From Kazachstania africana CBS 2517 (lineage: Eukaryota > Ascomycota > Saccharomycetes > Saccharomycetales > Saccharomycetaceae): 64,000 nt of DNA. The stretch is from the NCBI RefSeq assembly GCF_000304475.1, contig NC_018943.1:744001-808000 (forward strand), read 5' to 3'. The notes under the pieces are model-generated. The model had not been told where the DNA came from and searched no databases. It worked only from the letters and a program-made list of their open reading frames with translations. A program made the position numbers and the translations under genes. Each line of letters opens with the position of its first letter. Positions within the stretch are counted from its first letter, which is position 1. Shown here in pieces: positions 48,970-58,423 of the stretch.

Positions 48970-50883
48970 TTACCTCATCTTTAGTAGCATTATTATGAGA
49001 GCTATAGGAAGTTGTAAGAGCCAAACACCTATTATAATTAATGCAATGTACAGTTCGGTCATAGCAGTCTTGTGTGCAAGAGATAGAATTTCTAACACAC
49101 CTTCACGCATATCCTGTATGAGTTCTTTAACAAGTTTATTAACAGAACTTGAAGGGTTTTGTACCTGATAATTTAATGAGTTTTCAATTTCTGTAACATT
49201 GACTTTGGGAAGGTCAATCTGCGCCTTTTCATGAATCCATGTCATAGCCTTTTCTATGGTACTGAGTTTGTTTTCAATGACGCACCACACGACCGTTTTC
49301 ATTGGTTTGTAAAATAATGTCCCATTGAAATAATCCGCTAAGGTATTGTCAATTTCTGTGATTAATGTGTTTATCGTGGTATTAACGGACTCTGTGGCAT
49401 CTTCAACCCATCCAAACACTTGTGTGTTTATATTTCTTTCTGTAGAATTGATGTAAGAGTTGATTTGTTGACCCCAGATATCCATATCCTTGGAAAAGTA
49501 ATCGTTTGTGCTTGTATTTGTGTATGTGTAACTGATGGATGTGCCCTTCACTTTATGTTCCATATATTGGATTAAAGCTAACTGCATTCCACAAACTATC
49601 AATGCAAGTAGACCTATTCCGAGTACCATCAACGCACGCTCAGACGAAATATATGCGACAAACCATTGTATTTTCTCTCTTGTCTTACCCTTATACTTTC
49701 TATTACCCAATGTTATTAAAAACGTGAAGGCACCAGCTACTCTAGTTTGCCATCTATGGAATGCTTCTTGATAGCTTGATATAACATCATATGGCTCTTC
49801 TCTCACAGATTTTAAAGTTGTTGAGTCAGAATAATCATCATCGGTTGTAGTGAAAAAGTCTTGTTTGCTTATGTAAAGTTCTCTCATGGTAACAAGTCTT
49901 TTCCACAGCCTATATTCACTGAATGCTACTGGAAAAAGCGCAGCTACTGCACAGACTGCTAATATAATGATAAAGATAAGGGTCAAAGTATGGAGTGAAG
50001 CGACTGTATCACTATAAACTTCACGTATAAGTGGCTTATGTGCTGAACAAGTATTTGAACTATTGCTTACAGTTTCATCTAATGACGGTACAAATAAAAA
50101 TGTTTGATTGCCTATAATTTTTGATACATTGGTGGACTCTATGTCATTTCTAACTGCTTCAAATGGGACAGAAAGCATTTCTTTTGTCAGATTTTTTACT
50201 TCTGCAAAGTTTGGTACATCGTTGGCCAATTCCTCCAGTTTAGTATTGATTGATGACGGGATGTATAAATTTCTTAAAGCTGAGATTGTCAAGTTAACAT
50301 GTGCAATTGATTCCGAACCGTCGTCATCATCATCATCATCAGTGAACCAGGACTCTACCTCAGAAACAGCACTCAAAACTTTGTTTATAACTTCGGACGC
50401 ATCTTCTAGGCCATCATCTAAATCATTAGCAATAGTTCCAACAGTAGTATTTACAAATGAAATTAGTTTTTCGGTGACATTAGTAGCAACTTCCACAGTA
50501 CCATCCACAGCACTGACAATTAAGCACGCGTAAGTGCCCAGATAAATGTCAATAATAAAGTTCAGTATTTCTTCAGTGGCATAAACTAAAAGGGAAAGCG
50601 TCTCTAATGAAGCTTTGACCACTTCTTCCAGGGATTTATCTATAAGATAATTGCCCATGAGAGCAATATAATGGGGCGTATCCGTTTTGATGTTCGAATA
50701 TAGTGAATCAATTGTATCACAGTTCGATAAAATGTAATTTTTTGACGCTGTCAATGAATGATCAAGTGATTTAGAGAAGAAGTACAACTTCAACATTGCT
50801 AACAGTAGCAATAGCGTATATTTATTCAACCATACCTGAGATAATCTTTCTCCCAATTTGAGATAATTAGTGAAAGTTGCCAT
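48970..50883 (-). CDS. PRM1: Prm1, pheromone-regulated cell fusion protein
   Basis: A 637-residue membrane protein (S. cerevisiae 661) that promotes plasma-membrane fusion of mating cells. Four hydrophobic spans are visible: near residue 24 (YTLLLLLAMLKLYFF), near 300 (LIFIIILAVCAVAALFPVAF), near 420 (VLGIGLLALIVCGMQLALI) and at the C-terminal end (ALIIIGVWLLQLPIALIIML). Two large loops between them carry many N-X-S/T sites and the family's conserved cysteines (CLIVSAVDG, VWCVIENKL). An aspartate run (DDDDDDD) lies near 185. Pheromone-response-like elements lie upstream. Confidence 0.93.
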   Translation of the reverse strand: MATFTNYLKLGERLSQVWLNKYTLLLLLAMLKLYFFSKSLDHSLTASKNYILSNCDTIDSLYSNIKTDTPHYIALMGNYLIDKSLEEVVKASLETLSLLVYATEEILNFIIDIYLGTYACLIVSAVDGTVEVATNVTEKLISFVNTTVGTIANDLDDGLEDASEVINKVLSAVSEVESWFTDDDDDDDGSESIAHVNLTISALRNLYIPSSINTKLEELANDVPNFAEVKNLTKEMLSVPFEAVRNDIESTNVSKIIGNQTFLFVPSLDETVSNSSNTCSAHKPLIREVYSDTVASLHTLTLIFIIILAVCAVAALFPVAFSEYRLWKRLVTMRELYISKQDFFTTTDDDYSDSTTLKSVREEPYDVISSYQEAFHRWQTRVAGAFTFLITLGNRKYKGKTREKIQWFVAYISSERALMVLGIGLLALIVCGMQLALIQYMEHKVKGTSISYTYTNTSTNDYFSKDMDIWGQQINSYINSTERNINTQVFGWVEDATESVNTTINTLITEIDNTLADYFNGTLFYKPMKTVVWCVIENKLSTIEKAMTWIHEKAQIDLPKVNVTEIENSLNYQVQNPSSSVNKLVKELIQDMREGVLEILSLAHKTAMTELYIALIIIGVWLLQLPIALIIMLLKMR

Positions 50884-51276
50884 TACAACAAATTTTCTGA
50901 AGCTCTTACACCTTTCATATGGCAGCAGTTATAAAAGTAACATCGCTGTTTCTTTGGCTTTATATGAAAATATCAAAGATTCATTCCATTTTAGACAGCA
51001 AAAGTGATTATGCTGGCTTCTGGGTGGCTAGTGAATAATATGTATTTTTGAAACGTATCTAAAACTCATTGAAAAGCGGCGATATCATAAATCGCATAGA
51101 TTCGCTTTCTGAAAAGATGATGCAGTCAAAGTTTTGCATTTGTTTCACGATAGAAAAAGTATCGATTGCAAGTTCTTCTAATGTAGGTCATTTTGCATAG
51201 TTTTTAATGAATAAATATGATGTACACTACAAAAAAAAGGTATAGATCTTTATATATTTTACAGGACAAAAGAATT
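50884..51276. other. PRM1-EMG1 intergenic region
   Basis: 393 bases containing the PRM1 promoter. This is the junction where order departs from S. cerevisiae chromosome XIV (which continues to ERG24). No other gene is seen. Confidence 0.6.
51141..51147 (-). promoter_or_regulatory. Ste12 pheromone response element
   Basis: TGAAACA on the minus strand, about 260 bases upstream of the PRM1 start. A plus-strand near-match TGAAACG lies at 51049-51055. Ste12 binds such elements to induce PRM1 in mating cells; here inferred. Confidence 0.55.
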
Positions 51277-52035
51277 CTATAAGATATTCCATGCATCTTC
51301 AGCACCGTGACAGAACTTCGAACATGCCACAGAAGCGGATAATGGATAATTAGATAGACCCACTTTTTCGTCTACAAATTCATCAGCAAAATTATCCTTA
51401 CCTCTAGCCATAGCACCAACGAAAACACATACACTTTCATCTGAATCTAATTTTTCGATGTAATCTTGGACACGGATCACTGGAGCATCAAACGACAGTG
51501 TAATCTTACGACATTTGGTTGGTAAATGGTCAGTTATAGGGTTTTTAATGACTTTCAAAAGCTTCTCTTCTGAGTTAACGGATCTGATAGATAGCTTATG
51601 TAATAATTGGACCATTAACCCAGAAAACCTTTTAAAAGTTCTAGGTATGCGGACGGTAGGGTTAACTTCGACAAGAACACCTCGACTCGTTTGAATGTAC
51701 ACCTGTAGCTTACCTGCTTTATTTATAGGAGAATCTAATAAAGTCAATAAACATTGGTGAGTAATATCTGGTCTCACTTCACTGATATCTCTGCCCATCT
51801 TCTTCAGAATACCTTGGTGATCGTCACAATTTAACAATGCATATTTGTCACCACCCGGCCCAGATGACGATATCTTGTAGGTTTCTAATGAAGCCATCGA
51901 TAGAACGACAATTAATCTTTGTGTGACTTTATCTTTAGATGTCAAAACAGGTGGGGCCTGGGGAACCAAGGAGGCTGGAAGTGCCTTCTCTTCACCATTT
52001 CTCATGGCATCTCTAACTCTCGAATCCTCAACCAT
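51277..52035 (-). CDS. EMG1: Emg1/Nep1, 18S rRNA pseudouridine N1-methyltransferase
   Basis: A 252-residue SPOUT-class methyltransferase, the same length as in S. cerevisiae. It methylates the hypermodified pseudouridine (1191 in S. cerevisiae 18S rRNA) and is needed for 40S assembly in the nucleolus. Conserved blocks are LYKISS-type [34 protein letters not shown], the RNA-binding [20 protein letters not shown], and the knot region [13 protein letters not shown] with [21 protein letters not shown] and RRPE-like motifs lie just upstream. In S. cerevisiae this gene is on chromosome XII next to the CAF120 ohnologue SKG3. Confidence 0.97.
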   Translation of the reverse strand: MVEDSRVRDAMRNGEEKALPASLVPQAPPVLTSKDKVTQRLIVVLSMASLETYKISSSGPGGDKYALLNCDDHQGILKKMGRDISEVRPDITHQCLLTLLDSPINKAGKLQVYIQTSRGVLVEVNPTVRIPRTFKRFSGLMVQLLHKLSIRSVNSEEKLLKVIKNPITDHLPTKCRKITLSFDAPVIRVQDYIEKLDSDESVCVFVGAMARGKDNFADEFVDEKVGLSNYPLSASVACSKFCHGAEDAWNIL

Positions 52036-52556
52036 AGCTACTTGTGGATACTCCTTTCGATATTTTTGCGTATAAAGCTCCTTTCATTGCTAAACTTTTC
52101 AATCTCATCGCAATTTGAAAAACTTTTTTTCTTGATGAAGATAATCCGTCGCTTTGTACGTGATTAAGAGAAAGTGTAGTTGATGGTATTTACCGTCAAG
52201 TAATGATTGCAGTTGATTTAGCAACATCTTGAATACGACTCATCATTTTATTCTCAAGGTCAGTTATCGTTATTGGATCGTTTGTGGATTGAAAATCACA
52301 CAGCTGTTAGGACCAATTTTAGATCGAGCTATTTTATAACGCGGAGATCGTGAAATTCAAAATAATATAATATACTTTATATCACGGGAAGGCATAAATA
52401 AGGATCCACCATTAGCTTATTTATTACCTTACATGCATCATCAGAACGCATTTCCATAGATATCTGAGTTTCACACGCTTAATGCTAAAATAGGGCTCCT
52501 CGAATATCCAAAATCTAGCAATAAGAATTTAAGACTACCAAGGCCAAAAGCATACA
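52036..52556. other. EMG1-LCD1 divergent intergenic region
   Basis: 521 bases shared by two divergent promoters. Ribosome-biogenesis motifs lie near EMG1. No MCB is seen on the LCD1 side, and no other gene. Confidence 0.6.
52104..52130 (-). promoter_or_regulatory. PAC and RRPE-like motifs of EMG1
   Basis: CTCATCGC at 52104-52111 is a PAC box (GCGATGAG on the minus strand). It is followed by TGAAAAACTTTTTTT at 52116-52130, one base off the RRPE consensus. Both sit about 70-95 bases upstream of EMG1. The pair marks ribosome-biogenesis genes (Dot6/Tod6 and Stb3). Confidence 0.65.
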
Positions 52557-54749
52557 ATGGACGATTTTTCATCCTCTGACGATGACGACTTGCTTCAGGA
52601 ATTGATCAAGAGACCATCTAGATATACACAGGTATCCTCAACACAGACACAGGTTGCGCAGACTCAAGAACCCCTATGGCAGACTAATGCACAAAAAGGG
52701 AAAATCGATGGTCATAATACAAATCAAATAAAGTATGATGCCGCTGAAGCACAATTACTCAAGGCACAAGGTGAAGCTAGTATGCTTAGAGATAAAATTG
52801 CTCTCTTGAATGCTGAAAAAGAGAAAGATAGGTTGGTACAAGCAAATAACGTACATGAATTGAAGGCATCATTTCAACAGGACATCAATAAGCTAAGCTT
52901 ATTGATCCAAAAATTGGAGGATAGAAAAAAATTTCTAGCAATTGAAAACAAAAGTTTATTGTCCAAGAAAATTCTGCCAGCCTCATCACCATCGACATCA
53001 TCTCTCAAGAAGGATTCCTCGAGTTCATCAAGGTCTCCATTAGCCAAAAAGCGCAAAATTGAAAGTGATGATCTTCTGAAGAAACAGTTTGTTCCTTTGA
53101 ACCCAAATAAAATAGTATCCGATGAAACATCGGATTTTTTTGATTCTATAGTATCTCACAGGATTGCTGGATCAGAATTGCCAACGATTGAGATATTAAA
53201 TGTTATCAAATTTCAATACATAGATAGTTTTCACTTCAAAACTTTCCATATTTTAAAAGATGAATCCATAGGAAAATCAATAATCAACATGATATTAAGA
53301 TGTAAAAAAAGCATGAGTCTCGACAGATGTATTGATACATTATTGGAAAATTTAGCTGTCTTAATCAAGGAAATTTCTTTCCACGCAAAAGAGTCAAAAC
53401 TAACTGTACCGTTTTTAGTAGCTTTGATGCATCAAGTTATCACATTTAGGCCAAGTGCTGTCCCTAATTTAGCTTTAAAAGACCTTTTTCTGTTTATTTG
53501 TGATTTAATCAAGAGGTACCAACGTGTGCTTAAGCAATCATTACATAAATCGCCGTTTGATTTGGATTTCGAACCCCAAATTTTCCAATATAAATTCATT
53601 GAAAACCTAATTGTGTTCTACTCATTTGATGTTCTGGAAACATCAGTGAGGATTCTACAATCTCATCCAAATGTAGTTTTTTCCGATTTCTTAGACTCAG
53701 AAGTCCTTTCATCCTTCGAAGCAGTTTATAAATTGTCACTAACGATATCTTTTAAGCCTGTTTTGAATGTCATTTTCAATACTGTAGAAATTTTAAGCAT
53801 CCTAGCGAATATATTGGTAACGTATGACAAGCAAAATGACGAGGATTTTTTGATTCCATCATCCTGGTGGAAAGATGTGATCACAAGACTCTATCATGTC
53901 CTTTCAAAGTCGATAATAAATGCAAATGTTTATGATTCTGATGATGTCAATATTCTTTCAAATAATAAATTTAATGATATTTACAGCTTGTGTAGGAATA
54001 CAGGAGAAAATCGTCTTGGTAACTTGGTGTCGAAACTGGTCCACAAAGATAAGCTTCAAGGTATTCCAAGAGTAATATCTAAGGATGACATTCCATCTTT
54101 AGAAAGCGACAAAGTAAATTTTCAATTTGAAAGGTGGGCCTTTCATTTGAAAAGCCTGATTCTCAATGTCTTTGAAAATATAATAATGATATATCCAAAT
54201 GATAACAATACTGGCAGAGGAGAAATGTTCGTGAATTTATCTACATTGATTTCAAAAGAACAAGAGGCAATGATCAATAGAGGTATTGGACAGGATTCTC
54301 CTAATTTAGCAATCAAGGTGAGATTTATTGAGAATATTCTTGCCATCATCTATCAACTTTGGATACAAAGTTCTGCACAAATATCGCAAGAACAAATGAA
54401 AGAAACTAAGCATAAACTAGCTATGGCGTTGTGGAGGATTATCGTCTCTCAACAAGATGGCCACTCAAAAAATATGCTAGAGCTGAAAGACCATTGTCAT
54501 TTAGTTGAAAAATTCCATAACTTAAGTTTACTTGAGCAAGTTTCATATTACGATGATGCTTTAGAAACAACTCCTGAATATGTCGCCCAAGAACTTCGTG
54601 ACGAGTTGAAAAACCGGTCTTTGGGTGTTATGCAAGTTAAGTATGGCGATGTCTATCAAGAAATGGCTAAAAATATACTAGAGTCTGAGTTGGGTAGTTT
54701 TGCATCCATGGAAGAATCTGATTCGTTGTACATGGCAATGGGCCTCTAG
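52557..54749 (+). CDS. LCD1: Lcd1/Ddc2, Mec1-binding checkpoint protein (ATRIP)
   Basis: A 730-residue protein (S. cerevisiae 747). It is the partner of Mec1 kinase and recruits it to RPA-coated single-stranded DNA. The acidic N terminus (DDFSSSDDDDLLQEL) resembles the RPA-binding ATRIP/Ddc2 end. A coiled coil follows (about 60-135, with LLKAQGEASMLRDKIALLN). A basic linker KKDSSSSSRSPLAKKRKIE leads into a long helical repeat C-terminal region that contacts Mec1. In S. cerevisiae it lies on chromosome IV next to RPL37B and PLM2. Confidence 0.93.
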   Translation: MDDFSSSDDDDLLQELIKRPSRYTQVSSTQTQVAQTQEPLWQTNAQKGKIDGHNTNQIKYDAAEAQLLKAQGEASMLRDKIALLNAEKEKDRLVQANNVHELKASFQQDINKLSLLIQKLEDRKKFLAIENKSLLSKKILPASSPSTSSLKKDSSSSSRSPLAKKRKIESDDLLKKQFVPLNPNKIVSDETSDFFDSIVSHRIAGSELPTIEILNVIKFQYIDSFHFKTFHILKDESIGKSIINMILRCKKSMSLDRCIDTLLENLAVLIKEISFHAKESKLTVPFLVALMHQVITFRPSAVPNLALKDLFLFICDLIKRYQRVLKQSLHKSPFDLDFEPQIFQYKFIENLIVFYSFDVLETSVRILQSHPNVVFSDFLDSEVLSSFEAVYKLSLTISFKPVLNVIFNTVEILSILANILVTYDKQNDEDFLIPSSWWKDVITRLYHVLSKSIINANVYDSDDVNILSNNKFNDIYSLCRNTGENRLGNLVSKLVHKDKLQGIPRVISKDDIPSLESDKVNFQFERWAFHLKSLILNVFENIIMIYPNDNNTGRGEMFVNLSTLISKEQEAMINRGIGQDSPNLAIKVRFIENILAIIYQLWIQSSAQISQEQMKETKHKLAMALWRIIVSQQDGHSKNMLELKDHCHLVEKFHNLSLLEQVSYYDDALETTPEYVAQELRDELKNRSLGVMQVKYGDVYQEMAKNILESELGSFASMEESDSLYMAMGL

Positions 54750-55378
54750 ATTTGAAACATCCCGTGTAAAATTCATATAGAAGCATCACATGCCATGTCC
54801 TATAGGCAAATTTTTATTTAAGAAGGCTGAACTGCATTTACACCTCAAATATATAAAATCTCAGCTTTTCTCAATAAAAGTACCTTGTTTCTGAAAATAT
54901 AATAAGCATTCTTTCACGAAGGACTTTCAAAGAACATGAGTAATAATCACTAGTTGACAGTATATTACTCTTTACGCTGTGTAGGCATTGCATTTGAAAC
55001 TCACGAACTGATGTACTTGATGCCATATCGCTAATTACTCTGAAGTTCTTCCACCTTTTTCTTTGGCGACTTAAAGTGCATCGTCACTTGTCGTACGTAA
55101 CCGGGCAGAAAGTTTTCGCTGTAAATGACGCGTGAAGTTCCGTTATAAAACGCGTAAAGTTTTGTTGGCCCTCTCAAACATGTCGTTTCTTTTTTTACCT
55201 GCGAGAGTTAAAAGATGCTTCATCTTCTTCTTGTAGTCGATTCGAGGATTCTCTATACTGAAGTAGGTTACCTTTCACAATTCTTCTTTTGGCATCGAAG
55301 AAGTGAATGTTTCCATACATCATTTATCTTCTTATATTGTTTGTTGTCAAAGAAAATACATTTTGAGAAGTAACCATC
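54750..55378. other. LCD1-PLM2 intergenic region; RPL37 absent
   Basis: 629 bases. S. cerevisiae has the intron-bearing ribosomal protein gene RPL37B here; no exon, intron signal or remnant of it is recognisable. Two MCB boxes serve PLM2. Confidence 0.65.
55128..55155. promoter_or_regulatory. Two MCB boxes at PLM2
   Basis: ACGCGT occurs at 55128-55133 (in TGACGCGTGA) and 55150-55155, about 225-250 bases upstream of the PLM2 ATG. PLM2 and TOS4 are MBF/SBF targets in S. cerevisiae. Confidence 0.75.
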
Positions 55379-57214
55379 ATGGCACATCAATTCCCACCAT
55401 CATCTCCAGCAGCATTTAGAACCTCGAATAGGGACTTGATAGACGTCGATGTAGGGAATTATCCTTCACAATTATCTTCAGAGGATTACTTACTAGAGAA
55501 ATCAAGGGCACATTATTTGACTGAGCATCCTAACTCTGTATTTAAGCACTCACAAAATAATAATTATCCAAGTCCAGGCCCTTCCTCTAGTATGCATATT
55601 CCTTCTTCACCAATTAAAAATGCCAACAATAGCAAGCTGAAAGCGCCATCCGTAGTAAAAAAGTTGTCCAACTCAAGTACTTACATTGAATTAGATCCAT
55701 ACAATACTTCACGTCTGACGATAGGGCGTAAACGTTCCGTTTGTGATATCATTTTACCCAGTAAGAAGAATATTTCTAGGCAGCATGCTTTCATAACATA
55801 CATACATGAGACTAATAAAGTTATTTTAGAGTGTAACGGTACCAATGGAATAATTATTAAATTACCCACTGGGATAGATTTCTATTTGATAAAACCAGAT
55901 GATACCAAGCCAGTTTTCGAGTTGGTTTCCAAAGAAAACAGCTTTTCTTCTATAGTGCAGAAATTCTCTAGTGAACAAAATAAATTACTAATTAAGAGTC
56001 GAAACCTAACTTCTTTCGCCCTTTTGAAAGGTGAAAAGGTCCTGATGCCATTTATTAAAGAAACTATCATTGACTTCAGGCAGGTTCAGATAATTCTCAA
56101 GCTCCAAAATATTGAAACAGATTTTTACTCGAATACTTCAAGAAACCTTTGCCATGATGATAATGCGACCGAAACTGATGCCGAAATGACATTTTTAAAT
56201 GCAAAAAGTGATGATTTTCATTCCGTTGCATTGACACCTTCGAAAAGGTTGATTCCCGTCGTACATTCACCATCGACAGAGAAGAATGAAAGTTGTAGGT
56301 CGGAGCCCTCTTCCCCTGAAAGCGAAACTGATATAGTTGTAAACACAATGACTCCACGAACTTTCCCAAGTGGTGTTTTGCCTAATACACCAATAAAGAT
56401 TAGGAAAGAGGGTATACGCTCGTCGAATTTTGAGACGCCTGTCAGATCACAAGACAAGATGGCGATAAAAGTGTCTCAATTCCCTAATTTGGATTTTACA
56501 AATAATTCCAATTGTATGACTATATACAGTTTATTGAAGAAAGGCGATACTATGAAATCAAATTCCTCGGTGAGATCGCCTTTTCAGGATTCAAAGACTG
56601 AGTGTAAAGAAATGAACAAAAAATGCCAGGCAAGTTCTCCCCCAGAAAGCAGTATCATAGCGAGCGTTGAAGCATTACAGTCCGATAATTGTGGAAACGT
56701 TACTAAAATGCATAACGCGTCTTGCAATAAATCTATTAAGGTCAATCGAGAATCGGAGCTTCCTCAAAAGATTGTGAAGCCAAAGAGGCAGCAAATTAAA
56801 AAAGGAATAAAAAAGAATATTGAGAGAAAAACGAATGAAGAAATTTTGCAACACATGGGAGATCGTGGAACTAACTGTGGTGAGCTCCAGCGCATTTTAT
56901 CAAATTACTTAGCGTTTTCAACAATTCAACAAACACCATTATCTTTATTATGGAAAATCAATCCTGCCATTTCGAGCTTGAAAAGAGATGAACTACATGC
57001 TCTGTTAATGGCAGATAAATCAATTGGCATAATCAGACGCTATGGTAAGGATGCTGCGAACAAACCTTTGGAGGAAGAATACTATTATGATATAGAAAAT
57101 GACCGTGATAAAGATAGAAGAGATCTACTAATATCTTTGAAGGGAGGAAGAAATGGCATAAGATCTTGTAGGAAAACTCATAAACAATATTACTGGAAGA
57201 AACCAGCGAAATGA
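55379..57214 (+). CDS. PLM2: FHA-domain protein Plm2/Tos4
   Basis: A 611-residue protein with a forkhead-associated domain at about 100-190 (RLTIGRKRSVCDIILPSKKNISRQHAFITYI: the GR, S/R-H and N-G residues of the phosphothreonine pocket are kept, with ECNGTNG). A Ser/Pro-rich middle follows. A conserved C-terminal block (about 480-605) contains a cysteine/histidine-poor helical segment ending KTHKQYYWKKPAK. The pair PLM2/TOS4 bind chromatin and respond to G1/S and DNA damage. Neighbours LCD1 and LPP1 point to PLM2 rather than TOS4, but a single merged orthologue is possible. Confidence 0.85.
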   Translation: MAHQFPPSSPAAFRTSNRDLIDVDVGNYPSQLSSEDYLLEKSRAHYLTEHPNSVFKHSQNNNYPSPGPSSSMHIPSSPIKNANNSKLKAPSVVKKLSNSSTYIELDPYNTSRLTIGRKRSVCDIILPSKKNISRQHAFITYIHETNKVILECNGTNGIIIKLPTGIDFYLIKPDDTKPVFELVSKENSFSSIVQKFSSEQNKLLIKSRNLTSFALLKGEKVLMPFIKETIIDFRQVQIILKLQNIETDFYSNTSRNLCHDDNATETDAEMTFLNAKSDDFHSVALTPSKRLIPVVHSPSTEKNESCRSEPSSPESETDIVVNTMTPRTFPSGVLPNTPIKIRKEGIRSSNFETPVRSQDKMAIKVSQFPNLDFTNNSNCMTIYSLLKKGDTMKSNSSVRSPFQDSKTECKEMNKKCQASSPPESSIIASVEALQSDNCGNVTKMHNASCNKSIKVNRESELPQKIVKPKRQQIKKGIKKNIERKTNEEILQHMGDRGTNCGELQRILSNYLAFSTIQQTPLSLLWKINPAISSLKRDELHALLMADKSIGIIRRYGKDAANKPLEEEYYYDIENDRDKDRRDLLISLKGGRNGIRSCRKTHKQYYWKKPAK

Positions 57215-57352
57215 CGCATGTTTTAGGTACGTAGATAAAAAAAATTGCTTCTCTATAGTTGGTAAATAAGTTATATACTTTGATGATTTATGATCTTTGG
57301 GAAGTCTTCACCTTTGAAAGCTAGTAAAGTTCGGTGTATAATTCACGATTTA
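57215..57352. other. PLM2-LPP1 convergent gap; SAM gene absent
   Basis: 138 bases between two converging genes. S. cerevisiae has SAM2 here; there is no space or remnant for it. Confidence 0.65.
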
Positions 57353-58168
57353 TTAAACTGATATAGGTCCTGGCAAAGAGTATGTAGTTGATACCTTTGG
57401 ATGGAATATCCACTTCCAACAGACGTATATAACACTTAATCCTAGAGTAAAGCCAGATAGAACGTCATACCAATGGTGCCTATGATCAGTGATCCTAGAA
57501 ATCATTACTATTAGGGCAAGGACAGGGCACCAAAGGTGTTTATAAAAACTGCCAGTAATGTACGTACACTGCCAGATGAACGCAAAGCCCAGACCACAAC
57601 TAATGAAACTAGAGTGTCCGCTTGGCGTACTTTTCAAACCTTCATAAAGAATTGCTTTATCGCTCTGTTGACAACTTTGCAAGGTCAAAAAGGTGTCGTC
57701 ATTTTCATTTAAATTAACATTTGCTGGTTGGCATCTCGCTATGAAGTCAGGGCGTGTGTTACCAATTAGCAACTTCAAAGCGTTTGTTATAGCACCATTA
57801 ATTGCCAGTATCAAACCCAGACATAGTAAGCTTGTATGATAAAAATGAAATTCTTTTGATATCCACTCGGGTTTATAATGTAACCAGCCGCCATGAAGCT
57901 TACGTATAGCACTCTTGTTGACCACACAGTACCATGAAACAACCGCACTGCTTATTATAAGACTCAATAAAATACATTCCGTACCACTGACCACTTCGTC
58001 TTCGGTGTATGTTTTTGAGATGCTTGGATCATTTAGTCGAAACTTGATGTTTTTCCATCTTGGCACCAGCCCAAATTCTGAGTAGACAAAGAACAATGCG
58101 GCAAAAAGTAGTGTAATATACTGCACTAAGTACAATCTGCAATATGCTTGCAAAGCATTCGATAGCAT
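57353..58168 (-). CDS. LPP1: Lipid phosphate phosphatase Lpp1
   Basis: A 271-residue PAP2-family enzyme (S. cerevisiae 274) that dephosphorylates phosphatidate, lysophosphatidate and diacylglycerol pyrophosphate without needing magnesium. The three-part catalytic signature is intact: KLLIGNTRPDF, PSGHSS and SRITDHRHHWYDV. About six membrane spans surround it. The C terminus is LPGPISV, close to the S. cerevisiae end. The frame extends upstream to a TTG at 58204, so the ATG at 58166-58168 is used. The sister enzyme DPP1 differs in its loops and lies elsewhere. Confidence 0.93.
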   Translation of the reverse strand: MLSNALQAYCRLYLVQYITLLFAALFFVYSEFGLVPRWKNIKFRLNDPSISKTYTEDEVVSGTECILLSLIISSAVVSWYCVVNKSAIRKLHGGWLHYKPEWISKEFHFYHTSLLCLGLILAINGAITNALKLLIGNTRPDFIARCQPANVNLNENDDTFLTLQSCQQSDKAILYEGLKSTPSGHSSFISCGLGFAFIWQCTYITGSFYKHLWCPVLALIVMISRITDHRHHWYDVLSGFTLGLSVIYVCWKWIFHPKVSTTYSLPGPISV

Positions 58169-58423
58169 CTTCGAGAACTGGTAGCGTACGAGCAACTTGA
58201 GCAAGGATGATCTATTTCTTTATTCGCTAGTTGTTGAATATTTAGCCTTTTTTTTCCGATGTCTAAAAATACGGATGCAATATGAAAATGACGTTTGTTC
58301 AGACTGACAGTTAAATATGACAGCAGCAACTATGTAAATATTTACTTGATTATACATTTGAATGGGGTTCTTAAAATATTATTTATTAAATTTAATTGGT
58401 ACAATAGTACTGTTTGTTTGTTT

